Below the pieces are notes generated by a model that was not told the origin of the DNA, made no database searches, and saw only the letters and a program-made list of their open reading frames with translations. The translations under genes and the position numbers were made by a program. DNA of 7,545 bases from Devosia sp. (GTDB lineage: Bacteria; Pseudomonadota; Alphaproteobacteria; Rhizobiales; Devosiaceae), in the NCBI GenBank assembly GCA_016793415.1, contig JAEUMC010000489.1, positions 1 to 7,545 on the forward strand, given 5' to 3'. Positions 1 through 5,100 of the stretch are shown one piece after another. Every line of letters begins with the position of its first letter. Positions within the stretch are counted from its first letter, which is position 1.

Positions 1-69
1 GTGTGTCCGAAACGTGCTGCCATACCTAAGATAGGGCAGATGAACGGCATTTGAATAGGCGGAAAGAAG

Positions 70-89
70 AAGCGGCCCGGAGGCCGCTT
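70..89 (-). terminator. Hairpin terminator of the small secreted protein gene
   Basis: A perfect 8-bp stem (AAGCGGCC pairing with GGCCGCTT) closes a four-base loop. Read on the minus strand the loop is TCCG closed by a C-G pair, which belongs to the very stable UNCG tetraloop class. The hairpin begins 11 bases after the TAG stop of the gene at 101-400. On that strand it is followed by a pyrimidine-rich, T-containing tail (TCTTCTTTCC), not a pure T-run. Position, orientation and stem strength all fit an intrinsic terminator. Confidence 0.75.
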
Positions 90-100
90 GCTGAAAGTGC

Positions 101-400
101 CTAGACGGCAGCAAGGGGGTACACAGGCAGCTCGTAACAGTACTCGGCGACGACTACCGGCCGGGCCGTGCCGCCCACTACGAAGCTGGTCGGAATGTAT
201 GGCGTGCAGCCATCCTCGGTTTCGATCAGCGACTTGTTCTCGGTAATGGTGTCGCAAAAGCCGCCCGGGCGCTTGTAGCCTTCCGGGGCGTCGGGACCAC
301 ACAGCGTGCTCTTGCTGGCGTCGTAAGCGAACGACGGGGTGGCGACCGGGAAGGCAACAAGCGACGCGGCCAAGAGGGCCAGCGCGATAGTCTTGTGCAT
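101..400 (-). CDS. Small secreted four-cysteine protein of unknown function
   Basis: This 99-residue protein belongs to no family I recognise. Residues 1-25 look like a Sec signal peptide: a Lys at position 3, an Ala/Leu-rich hydrophobic core, and a likely cut after Ser-Phe-Ala at residue 25. The mature part is about 74 residues with four cysteines at 34, 49, 65 and 88, an even number that would allow two disulfides in the periplasm or outside the cell. It is also rich in Pro, Gly and Tyr. The start is supported by AGGAG on the minus strand at 407-411, six bases from the ATG. The gene sits alone, 129 bases downstream of the PilZ gene, and has its own hairpin terminator, so it is probably a single-gene unit. 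The signal peptide is well supported; the role is unknown. Confidence 0.7.
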   Translation of the reverse strand: MHKTIALALLAASLVAFPVATPSFAYDASKSTLCGPDAPEGYKRPGGFCDTITENKSLIETEDGCTPYIPTSFVVGGTARPVVVAEYCYELPVYPLAAV

Positions 401-406
401 GCTATT

Positions 407-411
407 CTCCT
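407..411 (-). promoter_or_regulatory. Ribosome binding site for the small secreted protein
   Basis: AGGAG on the minus strand lies six bases before the ATG at 398-400. It is a canonical Shine-Dalgarno and confirms both that start and that this short gene is translated. Confidence 0.7.
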
Positions 412-505
412 GTTAGACGGGCAGTCCGCGCGACGGCGGAATGCGAGGCGGACCATGTCGTCCGCTTCGATGCGGGTCTGATAGGAGTGAGGCTTTGAAC
501 GGATT

Positions 506-522
506 CCGAACCTGCGGTTCAG
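506..522 (-). terminator. Possible weak hairpin terminator after the PilZ gene
   Basis: Read on the minus strand, CTGAACC and GGTTCGG can pair around a three-base loop (GCA), with one G-U wobble. The hairpin lies about seven bases past the PilZ stop codon. No T-run follows, so this is weak as an intrinsic terminator and may be a chance structure. Confidence 0.25.
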
Positions 523-529
523 GAAGAGT

Positions 530-796
530 TCAGCGAATTGTCGGGTCGCGGAACTGTACGCCGAGTTCCTTGACGGAACGCCAGATGACGACGCAGGCCT
601 GCGGGCGGACCTTTTCGACCACCAGGTCAAAGGTCCGGGGGATACGGGTAACCGAGGCGACCTCGAGCTTGGCGCCGGTCTCGGACAGGTTGCGGATAAT
701 GCAGCGCATCCGGGTGCGCCCGCCGTCGAAGACGATTGTCGCCTCGATCATGGTGTTGCGGCGCGGCGAAAGCCGTTTCTCGAGACGAATATCCAA
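530..796 (-). CDS. PilZ-domain protein, probable c-di-GMP receptor
   Basis: A single-domain PilZ protein of about 88 residues. PilZ domains bind cyclic di-GMP and pass the signal to motility, exopolysaccharide or envelope machinery. Both ligand motifs are present: the RxxxR motif as RLSPR (residues 8-12) and the [D/N]xSxxG motif as NLSETG (residues 36-41). The C-terminal strand with W followed by ELGVQF is also typical, so binding is predicted to be intact. No partner domain or membrane segment is present; it probably acts in the cytoplasm. The start is uncertain. No ATG lies before the RxxxR motif, and the first ATG (749-751) would delete it. TTG codons at 796, 802 and 826 are possible. I chose 796 because GGGGG on the minus strand (804-808) lies seven bases upstream. 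The TTG at 826 would give 98 residues. The gene follows the cyclase gene on the same strand, so co-transcription is possible. Confidence 0.85.
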   Translation of the reverse strand: MDIRLEKRLSPRRNTMIEATIVFDGGRTRMRCIIRNLSETGAKLEVASVTRIPRTFDLVVEKVRPQACVVIWRSVKELGVQFRDPTIR

Positions 797-803
797 GCTC
801 AAA

Positions 804-808
804 CCCCC
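804..808 (-). promoter_or_regulatory. Putative ribosome binding site choosing a TTG start for PilZ
   Basis: GGGGG on the minus strand lies seven bases before the TTG at 794-796. A better Shine-Dalgarno, AAGGAG at 848-853, is 21 bases from the next in-frame start (TTG at 824-826), too far for normal use. The assignment is therefore tentative. Confidence 0.35.
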
Positions 809-884
809 AAAGCCCGCGCGGGACAATGCCGATGCGGCGTTGGCGAACTCCTTACGGAATGGATAAAGTTACGGCGCGAGTTGC

Positions 885-2651
885 CTATTGCATTCCGGCC
901 AGTTGCAGGCCTTGTAGATAACGCGCCAGCAGTGACGGATACATGAAGCGCAGCCCATCGCCGATCGAGGCGATGCTGACATCGGGGTGCGCGCGCTGGA
1001 AACGCTCGAGGGCATCGCGAGCCGCGGCAAGATCTCCGTGATGCGCGTAGTACACCGCGAGGTCGCGATGCGGCCAGGTGAGCCCCGGACGCTCGGACAT
1101 GGCGCGCTGCGCCCAGCCGATAGCCTGCTGCGGCCGGCCGGCGGCGAAGTTGGCAAGGCCCATGCCCAGGTGCACGTTGAAGGCGAACGGATCCATGGGC
1201 GAGAGCCGCGCCGAGCGTTCGAAGGCGGCAAGCCCCTCTTCCGGAGTGCCCAGATAGACGTGGCCCCAGCCGCGGCGCATCCAGGCCCAGGCGTGATTGG
1301 GGTCCAGTTCCAGCGCCCGATCGGCAAAGGTAGCGGCCTGTCGGACATCGCCGCCCAGCATCATCATGGCAGACGCCAGCGCCGTCAGGGCTGTCGGATC
1401 GTCGGCGATCTGCTGCGACGCGGTTTCGACCAGGGCTGCGGCCGTGCGGCGCTCGGCGGCGAAGTCGGCTGTCCAGTTATAGGCAACCTGCTGACCATGC
1501 GCCCAGGCGGCCAAGGCCGCGGCGAGGCCATAGTGCGGCTCCAGCGCCAGCGCGCGGGTCAGCAGTTCGATCGCCTCGTGATTGTCTTCGGGGCTGTGCG
1601 ACCACAAATGGGGCAGGGAGCGCATCACGAGATCGTAGGCGGCCAGCGTCTCGGGTCGTTTCTTGCGCGCTCGCTCCACTTCGGCGCGACGGATGGAGGG
1701 TTGGATGGCGCTCGCCACTTCGGCCGCCATGCGGTCCTGCAGGTCGAACAGGTCGGCGACTGCACCATCGACCCTGTTGGACCAGATATGGCTGCCGGCC
1801 TCGGTCTCGACCAGCTGCGCGGTGATGCGAACGCGTTCGCCGACCCGGCGCACCGAACCTTCCACGACGTAGCGCACACCGAGATCGCGGCCGATCTGGC
1901 GGATGTCGATGCCGGCGCGGCCCTTGTAGGTGAAGGCCGAGTTGCGAGCGATGACGAAGAAGTCCTTCACCCGGCTGAGTGTCGCGGTGATCTCTTCCAC
2001 CACGGCATCGGCGAAATAGCTCTGATCGGCTTCCCCGGACAGATTGTCGAACGGCAGCACCACCACCGAGGGACGGTTGCTCGGCGGCGGGGGTGGCGGC
2101 GACTCGGGCTGTTGAGGGCGGATCAGTCCGGCGGGATGCCAGGCGTAGATGCGGACGGTCTTGGAGATGTTCTTGAGCTCGGTCGGCCCCATGTCGACAA
2201 AGGGCAGCTCGATGGTGCCATCGAGATACTGGTACATCCACTTGGTGATGCACATGCCGCCGGCGGGGGAATGGCTCTGCACCCGCACCGCCAGGTTGAT
2301 GCCCGAGCCATAGAGGTCGTTGCCGGCCACCAGCACGTCGGCAAGCACGATGCCGGCGCGCACCTGGAACATCTCGCCGCCCGGGGCGTGGATCTTGCGC
2401 TCGTGGATCTGGCGTTGCAAGTCGGCGGTCCACTGCACCGCCGCGACGACACTGTTGAACTCGGCCAACAACCCGTCGCCCATGGTCTTGAACACCTTGC
2501 CGCCGGCCGCTCCGATGGTGCGCGAGATCAGCCGATCGTAGACCCGCTGCACGAGGCGCAGGGTTTGACGTTCACTGCGCTCGACAAGGCGGGAATAACC
2601 CACGATATCAAGCGATACGATCGGGACCAAGCGGCGATCTGGTTGAGCCAT
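885..2651 (-). CDS. Class III adenylate/guanylate cyclase with TolB-like and TPR regions
   Basis: A 588-residue predicted cytoplasmic nucleotide cyclase. The catalytic domain is N-terminal (about residues 8-173). The class III residues I can place are all present: metal-binding Asp15 and Asp59 (in TMGDG), substrate-base residues Lys55 and Asp112, and transition-state residues Asn119 and Arg123 (in INLAVR). It is therefore predicted to be active; the Lys/Asp pair favours ATP, giving cAMP. A Pro-rich linker with six consecutive prolines (185-190) leads to a TolB/FlgO-like region (about 194-300, starting RPSVVVLPFDNLSG). This is followed by TPR-type helical repeats (about 335-560), probably a protein-binding sensor surface. 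There is no signal peptide or membrane segment. This architecture is common and often multi-copy in Hyphomicrobiales; the signals sensed are mostly unknown. The ATG at 2651 has only a weak Shine-Dalgarno. The PilZ gene follows on the same strand. A 15-bp interrupted palindrome lies about 70 bases upstream. Confidence 0.93.
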   Translation of the reverse strand: MAQPDRRLVPIVSLDIVGYSRLVERSERQTLRLVQRVYDRLISRTIGAAGGKVFKTMGDGLLAEFNSVVAAVQWTADLQRQIHERKIHAPGGEMFQVRAGIVLADVLVAGNDLYGSGINLAVRVQSHSPAGGMCITKWMYQYLDGTIELPFVDMGPTELKNISKTVRIYAWHPAGLIRPQQPESPPPPPPSNRPSVVVLPFDNLSGEADQSYFADAVVEEITATLSRVKDFFVIARNSAFTYKGRAGIDIRQIGRDLGVRYVVEGSVRRVGERVRITAQLVETEAGSHIWSNRVDGAVADLFDLQDRMAAEVASAIQPSIRRAEVERARKKRPETLAAYDLVMRSLPHLWSHSPEDNHEAIELLTRALALEPHYGLAAALAAWAHGQQVAYNWTADFAAERRTAAALVETASQQIADDPTALTALASAMMMLGGDVRQAATFADRALELDPNHAWAWMRRGWGHVYLGTPEEGLAAFERSARLSPMDPFAFNVHLGMGLANFAAGRPQQAIGWAQRAMSERPGLTWPHRDLAVYYAHHGDLAAARDALERFQRAHPDVSIASIGDGLRFMYPSLLARYLQGLQLAGMQ

Positions 2652-2719
2652 ACTGTATGCTTCTGCTGCAAGCTCTCGCTCTATAGCACTGTGAAATGTA
2701 ACGGAGATAGCTGGCGTAC

Positions 2720-2734
2720 GTTCTGCTTCAGAAC
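2720..2734. promoter_or_regulatory. Interrupted palindrome upstream of the cyclase gene
   Basis: GTTCTG-CTT-CAGAAC is a perfect 6-bp inverted repeat with a 3-bp spacer, in the 123-bp gap between the sigma-factor stop and the cyclase start. No T-run follows on either strand, so it is not a convincing terminator. The symmetry and position suggest a binding site for a dimeric regulator of the cyclase gene. It contains GTTC-N7-GAAC, which resembles the half-sites of alphaproteobacterial LexA boxes but is inverted and not direct, so I do not call it a LexA site. Confidence 0.3.
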
Positions 2735-2774
2735 AATTCGCGCCGGCGCAGTCTTGCTCGGCCCGCCGATGCGC

Positions 2775-4037
2775 TCATGCCGCCGGCTGGCATGCGGCGG
2801 CGCGGTCGAGCAGCAGAATGCGCTCGCGCTCGTTGCGGGTCAGGCTGGCGGCCCGCTCGAACTCGGTACGCGCCTCGGCGAGGCGACCGAGCTTGACCAG
2901 GAAATCACCCCGCACGCTGGGCAGCAGATGGTAGCTCCGCATGGCCGGGTCATCGGCAATGGCGTCGAGGATGGCGAGGCCGGACGCGGGGCCGAATGCC
3001 ATGGTATGGGCGACGGCACGGTTGAGCTCGATCACCGGGCTCGGGGTCATCTCGGCCAGCATGTCATAGAGCGCGGCGATCCGCCGCCAATCGGTATCCT
3101 CGGCCTTGCGGGCGCGGGCGTGGCAGGCGGCAATCGCGGCCTGGAGGACATAGGGCCCGGCGCCGACCAGGCTTTCAGCCCGGTCGAGGGCGGCAAGCCC
3201 GCGGCGGATCAGCATTTGGTCCCAGAGGGCGCGATTCTGTTCGAGCAGCAGCACCGGTTCGCCATTCGCGCCGGTGCGGGCACGCAGCCGCGAGGCCTGA
3301 ATTTCCATCAGCGCGACGAGGCCATGCACTTCGGCATCCTCGGGTGCGAGACCGGCGAGAATGCGGCCGAGCCGCATCGCCTCCTCGCAGAGCTGCGGTC
3401 GGGTCCAGTCGTCGCCGGCGGTGGCGGAGTAGCCTTCGTTGAAGATCAGGTAGAGCACCTCGAGCACCGAGGCCATGCGCCCGGCGCGCTCTTCGGCGCG
3501 GGGCACCTCGAACGGCATGCCAGCTTCCGCGAGGCTCTTCTTGGCGCGCACGATACGTTGGGCGATCGTCGGTTCGGCGGCGAGAAAGGCGCGGGCGATC
3601 TCGTCGGTAGTAAGGCCGCCGAGCAGGCGCAAGGTCAGCGCGACGCGCGCCTCGGGCGAAAGGACGGGGTGGCAGGAGGTAAAGATCAGCTTCAGCAGGT
3701 CGTCGCCGACATCGTCGTCGAGCGGGGTATCGAGGTCGGGCGCAGTGGATTCGATCTCGCGCAGGTCGTAGCCGAGCTCGTCGAGCTTGCGCGCCGCCAT
3801 CTTGTTGCGCCGGAAATAGTCGATGGCGCGGCGCTTAGCGGTTTGCATCAGCCAGGCGCCCGGATTGCGGGGGACGCCGCTTTCCGGCCAGTGGTTGAGC
3901 GCGACGATGAGCGAATCCTGCGCCAGCTCCTCGGCGAGGCCGACGTCGCGGACGATTCGGGTCAGGCCAGCGATCAGCTTGGCCTGCTCGATGCGGAACA
4001 CCGCCTCGATGGCGCGATGGGTTTCTCTGTCGGTCAT
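2775..4037 (-). CDS. ECF42-type RNA polymerase sigma factor with C-terminal extension
   Basis: A 420-residue sigma factor, about twice the length of a plain ECF sigma. Region 2 covers about residues 10-80 (RIVRDVGLAEELAQDSL, then a basic segment ending DYFRR). Region 4, with its helix-turn-helix (GGLTTDEIARAF), covers about 113-170. The rest is the extension typical of the ECF42 group: a DUF6596-type part (about 185-285, including YLIFNEGY) and a TPR-like end (SPVIELNRAVA at 333-343; a helical repeat near 370-405). In this group the extension, and not a classical anti-sigma factor, is thought to control activity, and the genes usually neighbour DGPF-protein genes. Both hold here: two DGPF genes lie directly upstream on the same strand and no anti-sigma gene is visible. 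The ATG at 4037 has no clear Shine-Dalgarno. The 65-base gap before it lacks an ECF42-like promoter, so expression probably depends on read-through from the DGPF promoter. Confidence 0.95.
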   Translation of the reverse strand: MTDRETHRAIEAVFRIEQAKLIAGLTRIVRDVGLAEELAQDSLIVALNHWPESGVPRNPGAWLMQTAKRRAIDYFRRNKMAARKLDELGYDLREIESTAPDLDTPLDDDVGDDLLKLIFTSCHPVLSPEARVALTLRLLGGLTTDEIARAFLAAEPTIAQRIVRAKKSLAEAGMPFEVPRAEERAGRMASVLEVLYLIFNEGYSATAGDDWTRPQLCEEAMRLGRILAGLAPEDAEVHGLVALMEIQASRLRARTGANGEPVLLLEQNRALWDQMLIRRGLAALDRAESLVGAGPYVLQAAIAACHARARKAEDTDWRRIAALYDMLAEMTPSPVIELNRAVAHTMAFGPASGLAILDAIADDPAMRSYHLLPSVRGDFLVKLGRLAEARTEFERAASLTRNERERILLLDRAAACQPAA

Positions 4038-4085
4038 GGCGGCGGATCAGACCAAATCCGACCCGCCTGAGCAAGGTGTTGCCCC

Positions 4086-4102
4086 GCGCCATGGCACGGC
4101 GC
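4086..4102 (-). other. Small hairpin between second DGPF gene and sigma gene
   Basis: GCGCC and GGCGC form a perfect 5-bp stem with a 7-base loop, directly after the stop codon of the second DGPF gene. No T-run follows, so it is unlikely to end transcription fully. It could lower read-through or protect the upstream message. A short GC-rich stem can arise by chance in this genome. Confidence 0.2.
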
Positions 4103-4528
4103 CTACTCGGATCGGCGCAGCGCGCTGCGGGCTGCGTCCTTGCTGGCCATGGCCTCGGTATAGGCGTCGCCGAAATCCTCTTCGGTGAAGAGCTGGCGGA
4201 TCTCGATCTCGACATTGCCGTGCCCATCTCGCTTGGGCCAGGTCTTCACCCACTCGATCGCCGCCTCTCGCGAGGGAACTTCGATCAGCGTGTAGCCGGC
4301 GATCAGTTCCTTGGCCTCGGCAAACGGGCCATCGATCACCGTGGGCCTGCCGTTGCTGAACTTCACCTTGGCGCCGCGCGAGCTCGGCATCAGGCCGGAA
4401 CCGGCGATGACGATGCCGGCTTTGGCGGCGTCCTCGTGGAACTGCGTCATGTCGGCGATGAGATCGGCCCCCGGCATCACCCCGGCCTCGGTCTCGGCGT
4501 CCGCCTTGCGGATGACCATGAACTTCAT
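4103..4528 (-). CDS. YCII-related DGPF-family protein, second of tandem pair
   Basis: A 141-residue protein of the YCII-related (YciI-like, DGPF) family, with a dimeric ferredoxin-like alpha/beta fold. The family signature DGPF is at residues 66-69, within VIDGPFAEAKELIAGY, followed by the typical REAAIEWVKTWP helix. The biochemical role of DGPF proteins is not established. Genes of this family are the usual neighbours and targets of ECF42 sigma factors. The start at 4528 is fixed by GAGGA at 4536-4540, seven bases upstream, and by the family N-terminus (MKFMVIRKA); the frame stays open further upstream but that part is not family-like. It begins 22 bases after the first DGPF gene ends and precedes the sigma gene, consistent with one operon. 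The C-terminal 40 residues differ most from its paralogue. Confidence 0.93.
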   Translation of the reverse strand: MKFMVIRKADAETEAGVMPGADLIADMTQFHEDAAKAGIVIAGSGLMPSSRGAKVKFSNGRPTVIDGPFAEAKELIAGYTLIEVPSREAAIEWVKTWPKRDGHGNVEIEIRQLFTEEDFGDAYTEAMASKDAARSALRRSE

Positions 4529-4535
4529 GTCTGTG

Positions 4536-4540
4536 TCCTC
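4536..4540 (-). promoter_or_regulatory. Ribosome binding site deciding the start of the second DGPF gene
   Basis: GAGGA on the minus strand lies seven bases before the ATG at 4526-4528. It selects this start over upstream in-frame codons that would overlap the first DGPF gene. Confidence 0.65.
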
Positions 4541-4550
4541 GTAACAGTGA

Positions 4551-4976
4551 TCAGTTGGTGATGGGCTTCTGGTTGGCGTCGCGCCAGGCCTGTTCCTTGG
4601 CGACAGCCTCCTGGGGGACGATCTCGGCAAAATCGGCTGCCTCGAAGACGCGGCGGAGTTCGATGGTCTCGCCATCCTCGAACGGGATGCGCCGGACCCA
4701 CTCGATAGCCTCCTCGCGCGACTTGACGCTGATGACCCAGAAGCCGGCGATCAGCTCCTTGGTCTCGGCAAAGGGACCATCCCTCACCACCAGAGTGCCG
4801 GCTTCCGAGGTGACGCGTGCGCCCTGGCGCGAGGGGTGCAGGCCCTCGGCGGCGAGCAGGATGCCGGCATTGATGAGCGCTTCATTGAAACGCCCCATCG
4901 CCTCGAAGGCCTCCGGCGGCGGCATGATGCCGGCTTCGCTGTCGGCAGTGGCTTTGACGATGATCATGAAGCGCAT
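4551..4976 (-). CDS. YCII-related DGPF-family protein, first of tandem pair
   Basis: A 141-residue DGPF/YCII-related protein, the same length as its neighbour. The signature DGPF is at residues 66-69 in both. By hand alignment without gaps, 51 of the first 98 residues are identical between the two, so they are a clear but old tandem duplication; the last 40 residues have diverged. A conserved histidine position differs: LHPSR (His47) here, LMPSS in the second copy, so the two may not have the same activity. The start at 4976 is fixed by AAGGAG at 4985-4990, eight bases upstream. The gene is first in the inferred DGPF-DGPF-sigma operon, with the ECF42-type promoter about 70 bases upstream of its ATG. 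The function of the family is unknown. Confidence 0.93.
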   Translation of the reverse strand: MRFMIIVKATADSEAGIMPPPEAFEAMGRFNEALINAGILLAAEGLHPSRQGARVTSEAGTLVVRDGPFAETKELIAGFWVISVKSREEAIEWVRRIPFEDGETIELRRVFEAADFAEIVPQEAVAKEQAWRDANQKPITN

Positions 4977-4984
4977 CTTCGGTT

Positions 4985-4990
4985 CTCCTT
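4985..4990 (-). promoter_or_regulatory. Ribosome binding site deciding the start of the first DGPF gene
   Basis: AAGGAG on the minus strand is eight bases before the ATG at 4974-4976. It is the strongest Shine-Dalgarno of the operon. It rules out a longer protein reading into the promoter region. Confidence 0.75.
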
Positions 4991-5046
4991 GTGCCCGCGG
5001 ATGTCGCGCTCGACAGGGGCGCAAACTCATCCAGCTTCGATGACAC

Positions 5047-5073
5047 GACGAACGAGCGCTCGGCAGATCGACA
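5047..5073 (-). promoter_or_regulatory. Predicted ECF42-dependent promoter of the DGPF-sigma operon
   Basis: On the minus strand TGTCGA (5068-5073) is followed after exactly 17 bases by CGTC (5047-5050). This matches the motif I recall for ECF42 targets from Streptomyces work (TGTCGA at -35, CG[A/T]C at -10). It lies in the 124-bp gap upstream of the first DGPF gene. Transcription would start near 5040, giving a leader of about 64 bases. TGTCGA alone occurs several times in the window, including at 5010-5015 without a matching -10, so the call rests on the pair, its spacing and its place. The spacer also holds a 10-bp palindrome, CGAGCGCTCG (5053-5062). Confidence 0.65.
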
Positions 5074-5100
5074 AGTGCGACGAAAATTGTTCGGAGGCGG

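Noticed and set aside
17..39. Hairpin with CTGC/GCAG and CCTA/TAGG arms near the left edge
   Set aside because: The arms are interrupted by an unpaired stretch, the inner loop is three bases, and no gene ends nearby in the right position to explain it.
2720..2734. LexA (SOS) box
   Set aside because: Alphaproteobacterial LexA sites are direct repeats (GTTC-N7-GTTC). This site is inverted, and the downstream gene is not an SOS gene.
2740..2749. GCGCCGGCGC palindrome after the sigma gene as a terminator
   Set aside because: The two halves are directly abutted, so no hairpin loop can form without breaking pairs, and no T-run follows on the minus strand.
987..4070. A very long open frame (1027 codons) on the plus strand, antisense to the cyclase and sigma genes
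   Set aside because: It runs across two well-identified genes and the gap between them, its translation shows no family motif, and such frames are common opposite GC-rich genes. It is a codon-bias shadow.
5010..5015. Second TGTCGA (minus strand) upstream of the first DGPF gene
   Set aside because: No CG[A/T]C lies at a spacing near 17, and a start from it would fall within or next to the ribosome binding site. It is kept only as a reminder that the hexamer alone is common here.
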